Source: Terfezia claveryi (taxonomy: Eukaryota > Ascomycota > Pezizomycetes > Pezizales > Pezizaceae). From it: a stretch of DNA of 64,000 bases. A program made the translations under genes and the position numbers. How positions within the stretch are numbered: the stretch's first letter is position 1; each line of letters begins with the position of its first letter. The stretch is taken from assembly GCA_015179025.1 (NCBI GenBank), contig WHUX01000002.1:620001-684000 (forward strand). Reading direction: 5' to 3'. This document shows positions 25,310 through 38,325 of the stretch, one piece after another. The notes under the pieces are model-generated. The model had not been told where the DNA came from. It saw only the letters and a list, made by a program, of their open reading frames with translations, and did not search any database.

Positions 25310-27263
25310 ATGCCGACAGTCGGTAAGTGTGCACTCCAAACCCGTTACTCCCGAATGGTTGACTTATTGCTTACTCGCTGACTCACTTACAGCTGCATTT
25401 AACACCATTTCATCTTACAAGAAAGGCTCCGGGCTCGACTTGAGAGTCGACACCTCCCAGAACAACATGCAAAACTACAACGGGAACTCTCTCAACGGTG
25501 TTGTCAATATTCCAACCTCGCCAGTTCCCTATATCAAGAACGAGCCTCTAGGGACTCCGCCAGATCACCCAAGGAGATTTTCTCAGCACAGCTTTCCAGA
25601 CGCTTACACCATGTCTGGGAATAGTGCATATCATCACCAGTCTTCGCATTATGGACAGAACTACGAAAGTATCGATCCGTCCGCTTTGACTATGTCACCA
25701 ATCTCCAATGATCCTCACGGATCGATGCCTCGCAACATCCCGATTCCGCAAAATGGAGGCTTTGGCCAGTCATACGGTCCAAATTTCAACGGATCACAGA
25801 ATCTGGGTTACATGACAACTGACGAGCTTATATCGCTCGATCTAAGCAAGAATGATGGTATGGACGGATATTCTAACGGAGATGACCAACTTGGCGGGTA
25901 CGACATGCACTTGGTGTCAAACCATAACGTCGCCCTGGGAAGTGGTACTCTTGACTCGGGTTATTCCCACACGCCAGACCATGGTCCAGGCGACTCTCCA
26001 TTTGCTAGGCCATACCAAAACCATCAATTTCGCCACATGCAATCGTTCAACGGTGCGACCATTGAAACTCCTTCCTCATACAATTCACAAATGAGCAGGT
26101 AATTTTTTTTCTCATCAATTCCGTTCAAACTGCAATATTGACGCTACTCTAGAAATCCCATTGACATCAACGGAAACCACAAGAGCCCACACCCTAAATC
26201 CCCGAATACTCCGAAGACCCCAGGACTTACTGGATTGTCTCTCAACGGGACTGATACTTCTAGCATGCCTATTCAGAACCATCAAATGGGCATTCACCGA
26301 CACCACAAATCGCTACCCGGGGGCCAGTGGGATGGGACACCAGGCTCACAACTATCCTACATGGACTCTCCCCTATCGTCACCTGGGACTGGAAGTGCTG
26401 GGCATACCGGGATCTCCGAGATGATGAAAGTGAAGCATGCCTCCTTACCTACCAAAGTAGAGAACCCTGGAGCGCCGACATTCCAAACCCAAGAGGCTAA
26501 GAGGCGCCGGAGGCGCGAGTCTCACAATATGGTGGAAAGACGTCGAAGAGATAATATCAATGAGAGAATTCAGGAACTATCTCACCTTGTCCCCCAGCAC
26601 CGCCTTGAGGATGAGAAAGTTCGCAAACACCTACAAAATAACTTACCCCTATCTCCAACGATCGCCGCAACAGGAGCCAGCCCACCGCGTGCCACTTCCA
26701 TGCTTGCAGGGGGTGTAGGGCGGCGTGCTAGTGGGGTAACAGGAGCAGGCATGCCCGGTGATGAAAAAGACAAGGGGCCAAACAAAGGAGACATCCTGAA
26801 TGGCGCAGTCACCTGGACAAGAGATCTAATGTGGTGTCTCCATGAGAAGTACAAGCAAGAGGAGAAACTCCGGGAATGGGCTGCGCAAAATGGGCTGCAG
26901 TTCCCTATTGAAGCAACGGAGGAGGAACGAAGAATGAAATCTGAGCTCATGGCTTCCATAGAGAAGAATACATCTGCTACGAGGAAGTTCTCATACACAC
27001 GTGGCCCTGGCTCTGGCTTGCGAGTGCCTGGATACACTGACATCGCTGGTTCTGCTATTACTGTTGGTACGTCCGGCTTGACCAGTCCGAGTGTCAGCCC
27101 TGTCTATGCCACCGTTCCTGGTGCAAGAAATACCAGTTCCAGCGGATCTGCTGCGACATCTTTGAGCAGAGCCCAGTCACAAGGGGGACAGCCTCAGTTT
27201 TGGCCAAATGGCGATGGCATGACTTTCAAGGAGGAGGAAAGCTTTGGCATGGATCTGTCCTAG
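25310..27263 (+). CDS. bHLH transcription factor with a very long loop
   Basis: Three exons (25310-25322, 25393-26098, 26153-27263) join to 609 codons. The first exon is only 13 bases (ATG CCG ACA GTC G). Residues 1-350 are rich in Ser, Asn, Gln and Pro, as in activation regions. The basic region and helix 1 (about residues 356-387) read RRRRRESHNMVERRRRDN then INERIQELSHLVP. The His/Glu/Arg residues needed for E-box (CANNTG) contact are present. Helix 2 (about 451-470) contains KGDILNGAVTWTRDLMWCLH. Between the helices lies a loop of about 60 residues including GGVGRRASGVTGAGMPG. Filamentous ascomycetes have orthologues with this loop, often labelled HLH factor or GlcD-gamma; S. pombe Esc1 and yeast Rtg3 have comparable bHLH regions. 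Targets cannot be told from sequence. Confidence 0.88.
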
Positions 27264-28860
27264 GCCACTGAGTCGGGACGTACATAGTTGGGCCACTCTA
27301 ACCATTTATCCATCGGTAACATTTTCTTGATACTTTTATTTTGCTTCAATTTTTTTAATGATTCTTTTGAAGGTACGCTATGCTATAATAGGCATGCATT
27401 TGCCTCGGTGCCAGCCTATTTTTAGTATACCTATTCTTCTTCGCTTCTTTCGGCGGTTTCTGCACTTCATAACTAGCCCTTTCCCTTTACTATTGGATTT
27501 TCCTCTAACGTATGCATCATGAAGACATTTTTCATGTTTTTTTCCTCGTCTTATAACTTCATTGTTTTCAAGGTTTCGGGTCGGTGTTATTTTTTGTATC
27601 GGTGGCGTTCTGGAATTTGTAACTCATCCGACCTGCTTTCCCAGTTCTACTCTCCTGCTTTTAGTTGTCAATTACCTCTTGAATATTTTTCTTCAACTGC
27701 TTTTGTGTAATTTGTTCATGTGATGATAAACGGGGAAATATTGCAGATGTAGGGGCTTGTTTAATCGAAGGTCATTTGTTTCGTTTTTGGGGCACTCAAG
27801 TCATTCGTAACGCAACCCAGTCAGCCCTGTGGTCTTTGTTTCGCTTTTTTATTATTATGAATTAATAGTACGCTTACACAGGTTTACTTAATGCGTTTCA
27901 TGTTTAATTCTCCTTATCCTTATTTTACGACATGAGCACACTTGCTGAGTTTTTCAACAGTTTTTTTTTTTGTGTTTCCAAGCAAAGCGTGTATTTGTAT
28001 ATTGTACTGTACAATGTACCCCATAGATGTTGAAATAAACACATCAAGCAAGCTTGAGCTATACCACATTTCCTAACCAATAAGCATTGTCCCCATGTTC
28101 ACAGATGCACTTCGACCGTAAAAAATATTTCAAACAAAGAATGCATATGACATGTTTTCCGCCCCAGACCGGCCATCGTCAGCACTTCAGCACATAACCT
28201 AACCTGCTGTGGCTGCTGCATGCACATCGACTGAACGTTTTGTGGTTCACGTGGTGATAGGCTACGGTTGACCAGGGGGGTACTGGGTCAGGGTCTGGGA
28301 TGGGCATGTGTCATGTCTTGCGGTCTGGGTGAGAACCGCGTGTTGCTGTGGGAGATCAAGAACCGGGGTCGGGGGTATGCACAGCAGCCGCGCCGGCCGG
28401 AGGAACACAAGACAGATATGGATATGAAGCTGACCATGGCCAGTACGTACCATACTATAAAACGTTTGTTTTGAAGCAACGTTACATCACCATCAGGGGT
28501 GTTGAAGTGGGAGGGGAGGGGGGGGGGGGGTGGTTTTGGTTTATTCACTGTAGCAGCTGGTTTTTTTTAATATAAAAAAAAAAAAAAAAAAAAGGGGGGG
28601 GGATAGGAATATGTCGAAAAAAATCCACCCAGGGCATGCATAAGAAAGCGATCCAAGAAACTCCACCATACCAACCCCGATGGTTTCTATACACAAGTAC
28701 GGTTTTGGCTCTTGTCCCCCCCCCCGGAAAAAAACCCAAACGGCCGCCCCTTGCCCACCCTTGGAGGTACGGTCATACATTGGTTCATGCAAATCTGTCT
28801 CATTGCATAGCCCCAGAGGCTAGGGCTTCGGGTCGGTCCTCTCCGATTTGATATATATTC

Positions 28861-28871
28861 CAACCAGACTA
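28861..28871 (-). repeat. family A terminus (CAACCAGACTA)
   Basis: Exact copy of the right terminus, preceded by an A/T-rich stretch. No partner end was found close by. Confidence 0.45.
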
Positions 28872-29212
28872 CTGCTAAATCTGAGTACCTCAAATCCGAT
28901 ATTGATACCGATCATACTTGCTACCAAGACCCTTTGCAGCAGGGTATTTTATGTACCATGACTATACTTCGTATCCGTTTGGCGGGTGTGTATATGTTTA
29001 CGTATATGCCAGACAGAACATGAGATGAGACTTCGTTTCGTTGCTGCTAGTGTGAATGTGGTAGTAGTGACCACGCAGTAGCACATGCATAGTACTATAT
29101 ATCGTACATTATGTTATCTGTCAACGTGAATCGAGTTCCAAAGGCCCATCTACAAAACGTGAGCTAGCTATATGTGGAATGAGAAGGGTTGCGGTTTTCT
29201 TGCCAACCAGTC

Positions 29213-29262
29213 TAGTTTAGTTGGCACCGGCTTTCTACCGAGGAGTTGTGCCAACCAGACTA
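29213..29262. repeat. family A 50-bp element, one arm altered by transitions
   Basis: The right arm GTTGTGCCAACCAGACTA (ending 29262) is intact. The left arm starts TAGTTTAGTTGGCAC where the exact complement would be TAGTCTGGTTGGCAC. The two differences are C to T and G to A. The right half (29234-29262) is nearly identical to 33873-33901. Confidence 0.6.
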
Positions 29263-30640
29263 CGGCTTTCACGGGGGGATATTCTTAACGAGGGGGGTGG
29301 TATACCTGAAGATAAATGATATTGAGTTCTTTGAGCACTGCTACTTTCGTAAAACTCCCAACGGCCAACGGAACGGGGAAATCTCTCGTTCACGCGGGCA
29401 GCGAGGGACACCGTGAATAACTTACAGTACGTACAAATACCCTTTTTTTTTTTTTTTTGGGGGGGGGGGCGTATGCCAGGGATAAAAAAAAATTAAAAAT
29501 AAAAAATAAAAAAAATTAAACCACACAACCGTGTTACGGTACCTCATGACGTTTTGTTGCAAAACAAAAACAAAAAACACAAAATTTAAAAATAAAACAA
29601 CAAAACGGTTAGTTACACCGAAAACACCGAAAATCGCAGGCTTTTCGACTCCCTTCGCGGAACCCAATATCCAGCCTATAACAAGTCAAAGGGGAGGGTA
29701 AAAAAAAGTAAAAGTAAAAAAAAGTAATAAAAAAAAAAAAAAAAAAAAAAAGAACCCTAAGTAATCTAGGGTGTGATTTTCCTTGGTTACTGGTGCCTGG
29801 GGTAATTCGTTCGGTAGCCGCCCTTCGCGAATAATAACGTTAGATCTTGACCTTGAATCGAAACTAAAAACGTTTTTGTTTTCTATTGACCTCATGACGC
29901 CATGACTGATTGCAATAAAACAATCAACAGATTTAACTGGCAAAACCATCATGGTCGCAGTTCAAAATCCCCCCGTTTCCTTGAGCAGAAATGGTACCCT
30001 TTGATACCAAGGCAAAAAAAGGTTCCATAAAAACAAGGAAAATGAGGGCAAAAACATAATCAATCTAGAAAAGCCCTTGTGCCCACGTGCGTGTACCACA
30101 TGCCGTAATGCAAGCTAGATCATTATTGCATATCGAAATTGGCGCATATATTCTCCCAAAAGGGAAGTACCCGAATTAGGAAGTCAGAGTTTTGGGGGCT
30201 ATTACTTGTGCTAGATGGTTGGCTCATGTAACTTGACGACATTGAGCATTGAACTGAATACCAATATTGAGGGTAAATGGCGAAACCAAGCTTGACAGGG
30301 GGCCTGTGGTACCATGCATGTAAGGGAGGTTAAGGGAGAAAATTTCACCATGTCCTGAGCTCCACCTTGATTACAAGCATGTTTACACTAACTTCGGTGA
30401 GTGTTTGGGAATTTTCCACACAGATGGCGGACCTGTTTTGTATTCATGTCCTTATCGCTTCTAATGTGGGTGTCAGGCCCTCGTGGAGATAAATACGCAA
30501 TACTAACTCTACATGAGCATCTACGACTCTGACAAGATTTCTTATTGTCAACCTTTCGCGTCTATGGAACTCAAGTCCAATGCGACGGCTATTCCATCAG
30601 TCATCCATTTAAGGTCGTGATATCCCAACACTACGTTTGA

Positions 30641-30652
30641 CCAACCAGACTA
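30641..30652 (-). repeat. family A terminus (CCAACCAGACTA)
   Basis: Exact terminus preceded by GTTTGA. No complementary left end was found nearby. Confidence 0.45.
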
Positions 30653-33600
30653 ACGTTCGATTTTCAAAAATCAGTGATTGATAGCCGCATGCTGGGGTGT
30701 CTGGAAGATCAGCGGTGCTTGAGCGTTGATCTTCCTACAGATCTAGAGCTTCACTTCCCACAGCCTTGGAGAACTGCTCAGTGACATCATCGATATTACA
30801 CAATCAGCAAATCTAGCACTTTGTAGTCGAAGTGGTGCGTTATGCAGGGGAGGAGGGAGACCATCAGCAGCTAGCTCAGTATAGACAAAGCGTGTTAGGG
30901 TGAAAGTACCTTCAAGAGTTGTATATGTACGTAACCATCTTAGATATTTCATTTATAGATAGGTGAGTAATTAAGATTGGAAATGAGAGACCCGCAAGTT
31001 GAGTCCCATTGTGGATTCCTAATCGCTGACTGTATCTGGATGAATGATTGGCCCATTGTACCCAAGTTTAGGCGCAGTCATTCCCATCCCTAGAGAACTC
31101 GTCAGAGCGTTCACTTCTTAGTGAAGCGCTGTAGAGTAGTAGCCCACCAACCGAACCAGCCCAGCCTGGTACTAGCTTGTCAGGGATATTTCGGGATGAT
31201 ACCAAGGATGACTGATAGTGGGGTCGCAAAATCTCGTATCCTTCGCTAGGAACTAGACCTGCCCGATGGTGTGGCCAGGGTCTCGTGGATTCTCACTGGC
31301 GCCTCCGTACAGCTAGTCTGGATACGCACAGCTACAGTAGGATAGTATACGCCTGAGCTGATATGGGTCCAAAAACCAGAGGCAGCCCCAGATCCGGACC
31401 AGTTTCAAAGAACGTGGAGTACCTCTCAGTTTCCCGTTGCCGTGAAGTTCAACGAGCCGAAGTGTGTTCTGGACGGTCGTTGGATCTTTACAGGGACTGG
31501 CTGGATCTCTAATCCGACTGGGCGAGCTGCAAATTGCGGAATAGAAGTGCCGTGCGGGCTCAAAACTAAGACAAGAGCCGAACGCGCAGCACTAGGGTAC
31601 GTAACGCAGGGCATGCAGCGTGCAGGCCAGTGAACCCCGTATGTAAGTAGCACATGTAAAGCAGAAAGAGGACCCGATGATGCCCCGTTCAGAATCCAAC
31701 CCTTGACAGAAACAAGTATATTCCCACTGTGGGGGGAGGGGGCCTGACAAGATGCGCAAGGTGTGAACGGAGGGGTAACAGAGGGGTACTTGGGCATGAA
31801 GCCTTGACGCACGCGCAAGGTATATGGAAACCCAGACTGGGAAGCCCCTCGCGAAACCTCCACTTCAATATAGAGCATGGGGGGAGGGAATTCATAGTAC
31901 CCATAACATATCAGGATGGCAGGGAAACAACTTTTGCACCACAATAGGTATAGAGTGTGATGGAGAGCGCCAGATAGTGCACGAAAAGAGTCTGAAATTC
32001 CAGATGCTAATCCAGCCGCCGGCAAAAACTCCTTGCAATTCCCCATACTTTATGTCTGATCCGAGTACAGCCCATTGAACTAAAATGGGTCCCTGTTTAT
32101 TTTGTGGACAAAAGCCAAACTCCCTGTGGAAGCTCAATGTTTCTTTCAATTTCATGTGCACACGTTTGGCGTGCAGGCCTTGGGTAAAGAAGATCAATCT
32201 GCGGGAAATCTTTGCAAACTTCGAGGCCATGAAATCGAAAGAAAGGCATTGCACACTGTAGGTCCCCGTAACACTGCCAATCGCTTCATATGTTTGTATG
32301 CCATGTCCATAGAAACCCCGGTGGAGACCTAACCTTGTCCTACCCTGCAGCCTGCAGCCTGCCTACCGTAACCTTTATGCGATCTGCAATGTGAGCTGCA
32401 CTGCACGTCGAGCCTGCAACCTACAGAGTTTCTGGTTATTCATTTGCTCCTCGGCTGGAAGGGATGAAAGCCTAAGCAGGCGGGGAAGCCCCCCCGAGGG
32501 GGGGCTGAAGAGCTCGAGGATTATGACAGAGACAAAAGTTCGAGATTTACTAGTCAGTTGAATTGATGTTTTACCTCCCTGCTTCTTTAGTTTGACACTC
32601 CTTAGGAGCCGAGACTGGCAGTTGTCCGCTAAGTCGATTAACTTGCAGCTGATACCAAGCCCCCGATGCTTTCTAATTCAAAGATCTTTATGTATCAGAA
32701 TATGACGATATCGAGAAACATCATAATTGCGATGGTGGTGGAGGAGGACGGCGATAAGGAAGAGCAGATACGGAGGAGCTCGTACACATTTCTGGGGATT
32801 ACATTAGGGTGCAAGACTTCACTAGTGCATTCCTGCCATAGGCTACTGAAACAGGAAATATCCAACATCACAAACGCAAGGGCTCGTGGTGATACACACT
32901 TACCCTGAGCACATATCCTTATTTGTAGGCATGGAAGTGTCTCCTATTTGCCATTATGAAAAATGCACCGCATACGGATATCACAAAAGGGATCACCACT
33001 CAATTGTCTCTACTGGGAATAATGTTGCCAACTGCGTATATACAACGTTAATTTGGCCAATCGCTTTGCTTCCTCAGCCCAACAACCCTGGCCTCTCTCT
33101 TTCAGAGTTCCCTGTCGATATTTCATCCCGATATAGTCTTCCCATCCTGTCTATTACCTGTGTGTCTCTCTTTTCACCTATTCAAGGCTTACCATACCTT
33201 CTCAAACCGGTGGTACAGGCACTAAGACATGATGAAGGTAAGCTATAGTGTGAGGTGATGATGATGAGCACTAGATTTTCAAACATGTCCTCATGTACAG
33301 TACATACATATGTACACACCACATACTCTCATGATCCAGAGCTTATGGCAACCATGACCATTCAAACCTATACCACACATATACACATACGTATGCAAAT
33401 GCAAGGATGATAGCTCAAGGGGTGGTGCTGAGATATTGTTGAAGACTGCAGGATAGATCCCCTGTCATCTCTGCCAATTTGTGGAAATACAGGGTATCAA
33501 TATCGCCCAGTTAACGCGATACCTTGTCTTGTATATTCAGCGGATCCCCATATCCAGCCATTCAACTCAAAAGAAAGCCAGAACCTCTATCCCATGTTGG

Positions 33601-33872
33601 GTAAAGCCAGAGTGGATCGACCTTATCCATAGCGGCTCCTTCATTTTCGTAGTTTTTCCGATAAACCACTGCCCCCGTACCCCACATGCCTAGCATCGAG
33701 CTATATGTAACGGCGGCCTAATATGTAGTGAGCTTATTACGAAAATGCGTGAATGGCACTGGTAATGACGTACAACTAGTTATTTTCCTTAGTGATGAAA
33801 TTATAAGTACACTCAACGCGAATTTAAAGGAGGGGCCAAAGGTGGGGAAGCAGGGAGACGTTTCTCCCCCCT

Positions 33873-33901
33873 CTACCGAGGGGCTTGTACCAACCAGACT
33901 A
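33873..33901 (-). repeat. family A right half
   Basis: A 29-base segment beginning CTACCGAG and ending CCAACCAGACTA. It matches 29234-29262 with only a few differences, which shows that the two are copies of one sequence rather than chance matches of the terminus. Confidence 0.6.
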
Positions 33902-34700
33902 TATCTCCCCGCGCTCCTCCAGTCGAATGGTAAGCAGTTAGGTGAGGTCAACTCCAATAGGCCAAGAAATGTATCATGCAACCCCATCCGGTTTTGTCCG
34001 TCTCTTTTACCTGTTAACGTAGGCTACAGGTGGAAAATGGTAGAAGTGATCGGGTTGACACGAGGGCACAGAGAATATCAAGGCTACCAGTGTTTTACCT
34101 ACATAGGCAAAAGTCAGCCACAAGAAGCACAGAAACCTCACCCATGACCAGGTGATTGCGAGATAGAAAAGAGGCAGAGAGGAAGCGCAATATGAGCAGG
34201 TTTCACAACATCGAATGAAACCGAACATGACAGAATTTACGTTCAGCCCAGCTCGGATTCAGCCTCAGTATCATAAGTTGAGTACCCCAGCGCCTGGGCT
34301 GTTTGTGGTACCTCAGAACTTCCGCTCAAAAATTCGGCTCGCGCGTGGCGCCCTACTCCTGTCTCATCCAAAATGCAATATACCCAATCCATCAAACCAT
34401 ACCAGGCCGGTCCACGGCTCCCCGGTTTCACACCGGCGGAATGGAACAATAAGAAATGGTCTGAAAGGGAAAAGAAGCCGAAAAAGCAACAATGGAGCCG
34501 AGCGCTACCAATACATTAATGGAACAACCATACAACGTGTAGAAAAGAAAAAGCAATCGGACGAGACACAGAATCGGAGCCGTGCGGAATGCGGAAGGCA
34601 GCAAGACCACCGGGGCTGATTACTTGGTGTGAAAGTAGCACCCAGCATGCAAGGTACCCGACCTGCCCCGATGGAGAGGCGGGGTTAAGTGGCGGGATAT

Positions 34701-37700
34701 TCATGCGAAGGAACATGTACGAGAATAGCAGAGGAAATAAGAACGGAGGGTGAAGGGTAGTTCACTTACTAGACAAATGTATTTCTCCATCGCAGTCACT
34801 ACGCGTTTACATTCCTTTCGAGAGATGCCTTCCTTGAAGGGTATTTTCTCAAGGGCATTATGGCCGTTGAGGTATCGCGTCATCCTAGAGTTGCGCACTG
34901 GGTTAGCCTCAGTTTGCTCTGTTAGGTGATGCGGTTCCTCGATTGAACAGATAGATTAGCGACTCTGGAGCTGGGGTGGCTCGCATGTCCTCTCAAAATC
35001 AAAAATGGAATAATCCACCCGACCTAAAACAGCCCCAACCTAGCAACTTGGGTATTGTCCCCAGTATAAACAACAAAAAGGAATTCAAACCAGAATTTCT
35101 TCCTTTCTTGATTAGTGCTGTTATTTTGCTTTCCTTTTTCATTTTGACTGATCTACCTGTCTTTGCTCTTAACCTGTTGCCATTGTGGAATAACGCATTT
35201 CCAATGATTTTCCACTATTTTTCTTTAATTTCTAAAATCTTCCTAAGCCCCACTTCCATACGCCCCACTTCCATAGAATAACAGTACAAATAATATAACA
35301 AAAAAAAGCAAGTCAAGTGAATGACAGGGAACACCACACTACACCCACACCCGTCCGAGGTGAGAACAAACAAGGGAACACATGGACATTTCCACATACC
35401 TATCAAATACGGCCGTGACATCCGTTGGCTGGTCCCTTGTGATCATTTCCATCCATGCGGACTCTTCGCTCGATGCCTGTTGTGGTTCGAGTATGAATGA
35501 GTCTTCATAGTCCTCCAGTGTTGAGTCAAAGACAAAAGACGGATTCTGTGAAGAAGCACCAGGCGCCGTTGCTGGGGATGACTGCGTTCCGACAGGTTGG
35601 GAAGCTGGTATGTATGAAACTACGGAAGCTATTGACGCTGGTTGTTGTCCTTGTGTGCCCGGGACAGCCACAGGAGGGTTTACCGCGATGCTATTATTAT
35701 TAGAATGACTATTCTGCGCCGTCTTATGCTGCAAATTAGTGACCTGTGCCGCACCGTTGCCGATCCATTATTCGGATTCGATACCTCTGCTGCCTGTTTC
35801 TGTTGTTTCTGTTGCTCCAACATAGCCTGCTCTTTTGCTACTTTCAGCTTTATCTCCTTTGGAATCTTCAATAGTCCAAATGTCCTTAGCTGCGTAACCC
35901 ATCCATGGCAAAGTAGCCATGCTAGAATGTCAAGATACGCCCTCCGGTGGTCCCTCGACGGAATAAGACTCGAAAATGGCCTTGGCCGTGATGACAAACT
36001 TGAGAGCATCTTAGGAAGGGAAGGCAAAGTCGGAAATTTCCGGGAATAAATTGGGATCTGAGCTGAGAGCCTTGTGCGCGTGAGAACGATGAAAATGGTT
36101 GTGACTACTTCTATGTGAGGGGCACAAAGTAGGAAGGTATGGACAGAGTGACGGGGATAAAACAGGGGGCTGTGGTGGGAGCGGGGAGCCGGGGCAAACA
36201 GGAAGAAGCCCGGCATGGGGATGGGAGAAGAGACAAGACCTACTTCCTCATATCAGCATTGGGGCTGACGATATAATAATCCCTGAGATTTATTGGCGGT
36301 ATTGCGCGGGCTCGCCTCCAATAGATCAAGTGGCGTGCGAGGACTTGAACTTCAGCTATTGGAAGTCCCGCTTGGCTTGCGATCTGGGCGAATCTGTCAT
36401 ACATATCAGTTGGGGAACCTTAGAGCATCGAAGTATTCGAGGAGGGGTGCATACGACAAAGTTGGTTTACAATGTTGCACAAAGTATAGTAAGTTTGAGT
36501 TCGCGTTGGTTGGCTCGGCCATTATCTCCTTGTCGATCTCCTTTTCGATCTCCCTTTCGATGTTCTCCTTCTCATCTAAGAAGAGTAACGTGAAGTTTCT
36601 GGTCATACTATCCCCTTCTGTGTCGTCTTGGTCAAAAGTGTTCGCTGTAGTTAGGAAGCTGATAAACACAGTTAGAAGAGTTTTAGGCACACGGGATATT
36701 TACAAAACCATACAGCCCTGGTATGTGTGGTTCATAGAGGGATGGTAGAACCGAAGTCTCTGAAATCATTGGCAATTGTAGTGACAAATCAATTGAATCA
36801 TTGATATAGACATGAGCAAGTTTTGAAGCTGAGATTGCAGTGTACACAGAAGCAATTGCGGATGCAAGATTGCTTGATGCTAGTGTATGCTGCCACAGAT
36901 CATGAAAGCTCATGTCTAAAGAAGTTAGTTCATTAATACATTTTGCACGTTGACTCTGGGTCACTGTACTCACCATCATGGATAGCCTTGTCTTTCATCT
37001 TCAATATTAATTCCATTTCTTTCCTTACGTAGTCTGTCCTCGCTTGCTCCAGCTTAAGTGCCCTTGCAAATTTCTTTACCACGCATGTATACATCTCATG
37101 GACTCTTGTGTGATATTCCAACTGTGGTGGATTCATCACAAATACAACGTGGAACATACTCATTCCAATTCCATCACCCCACTCATCTTTATCCTCCTCT
37201 GCTCCACCACTCTTCTGATCTTCCCCAGGCTCGTCCTCATCATCTGCTTCATGCCCTGCTGCCTCATCGTCCTCAGTCCGTTTATGCTCATCGGCCCCTT
37301 CCTGCTCATCATTGAGCCTCTCTGAAGCCTCACCCTCCTGTCCACTGCCGCCAAATTGCCCGTGTATGCCTGTCGTCAGTTCGCTTGCATTGGATTTCAT
37401 ACCCCTGTTCTTTCTTCTCTTTCTCTGCTTTTTCCAGGTCCCATCTGACCGGATGTTAACCGGATATCCCAAAAATACCAAATCATCAATTGTCATTTCA
37501 AACTTTGTACGGCACATACTAGCCTTAGGTGCCAGTAGGCTCGCTAGAAAGCTCGTTTTGAACCCAAACACATTCTCCCATGGTGGTCCTGTGGCCTCCG
37601 GCTTCGCACCATCGTTATCCTCCTCATCATCGTCTTCATGATCATCCTCATGATCTTCTCGCATCCGCCTTGATGAATGCCTACCCCCAGCATAGCTTCG

Positions 37701-38003
37701 TGACCGCCTATCGCTTTCAGAGCGTACAGTTTCTAATTCTAGTTGATCAAGCATCTTACGCACACCGGTCTCAGCATCGCTAGCTCCATGGTTATCTAGT
37801 TCATCATCTGTAGAATTCGTGCTAACAGAGCTGTTTGAAGAGCGTTCATCGTCTGAGTTATCGACACCCCACATTGATGATTCCGCGGGATTGTCGATCT
37901 TTGGGTTTGGTGGGTAGTGAAACACAAGGTTTGGCCCGGCGGAGGACTGGGTGACGAGGAGCACTGCTACAAGGCTAGCATTGGGGATTGATGATCGCTC
38001 CAT
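34701..38003 (-). CDS. NPR3: Npr3, nitrogen permease regulator 3 (SEACIT/GATOR1 subunit)
   Basis: Seven minus-strand exons (38003-36974, 36915-36714, 36658-36455, 36393-36244, 36070-35785, 35728-35400, 34884 leftwards) join in phase. The N-terminus LVAVLLVTQSSAGPNLVFHY is the longin-like start of Npr3/NPRL3. A long acidic, Arg/Ser-rich insert is followed by FVMNPPQLEYHTRVHEMY. Exons 4-5 carry VLARHLIYWRRARAIPP, FPTLPSLPKMLSSL and RAYLDILAWLLCHGWVTQL; exon 7 gives RYLNGHNALEKIPFKEGISR. With Npr2 and Iml1 the family forms the GAP-like complex that inactivates TORC1 on amino-acid starvation, at the vacuole. Exon 7 reads through to a stop at 34701 (about 794 residues), but a perfect GTAAGT donor at 34769 suggests a further terminal exon I could not place. 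Two introns are long (173 and about 515 bases). The exon 5 acceptor is the least certain. Confidence 0.88.
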
Positions 38004-38325
38004 CTGAAATTCGATGACTTTGGGGCAAATAAGTGTTAGTTGGGACGTGCGTGAGTGACGTGAAGCGTTGCGTTATCGATATCGCTTCTCCCCCTGCATA
38101 CGAAATTGGCGAATCGCAACGGGATTAGACTTCAGTTGGCCGAAGTACTTGACAAGTAAACGTGGACAAATATGAGATGTTCAACAGATCACTTTAGTAG
38201 AACCACTCGAGAATTAAAAAAGGTACATATAGGAATACTTCAAAAAAGAAAGTTGGTCAAAGTGAAAAACATATACATTTACATGAGTTTTGGCGCAGCT
38301 TTGTATATCTGAATACGTGTCATAA
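38004..38325. other. NPR3 upstream / COX19 downstream spacer
   Basis: A 322-base spacer between two minus-strand genes in tandem. It must hold the 3' end of COX19 and the promoter of NPR3. It is A-rich toward COX19; no clear TATA box or element was seen. Confidence 0.5.

Larger units (their letters stand above)
28507..29755. repeat. cluster of long homopolymer tracts
   Basis: Within 1.25 kb there are G-runs at 28517-28530, a ~21-base A-run followed by G9 near 28573-28603, C10 near 28716, T17 followed by G10 near 29442-29470, an A/T-only stretch near 29486-29518, and a ~20-base A-run near 29729-29750. Runs of this length are also prone to sequencing error. Confidence 0.7.
27264..34700. other. 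gene desert with homopolymer runs and element remnants
   Basis: The first ~450 bases are T-rich and look like 3' untranslated sequence of the bHLH gene. Beyond that I can support no gene. The part at 28507-29750 is crowded with homopolymers: a G12 tract, poly(A) of about 21, T17 followed by G10, and poly(A) of about 20. Family A termini occur at 28861, 29213-29262, 30641 and 33873-33901. A 206-codon open frame (31426-32046 minus) has no family features. The last ~600 bases before 34700 are probably NPR3 3' sequence. Confidence 0.5.

Noticed and set aside
31426..32046. 206-codon open frame on the minus strand
   Set aside because: No recognisable domain, no splice partners, composition typical of chance frames. 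Overlapping frames on the plus strand are equally long in parts. The stretch is in a repeat-bearing desert.
34215..34619. 134-codon plus-strand open frame
   Set aside because: It lies antisense to the probable NPR3 3' region, has no motif and is best explained as a shadow frame.
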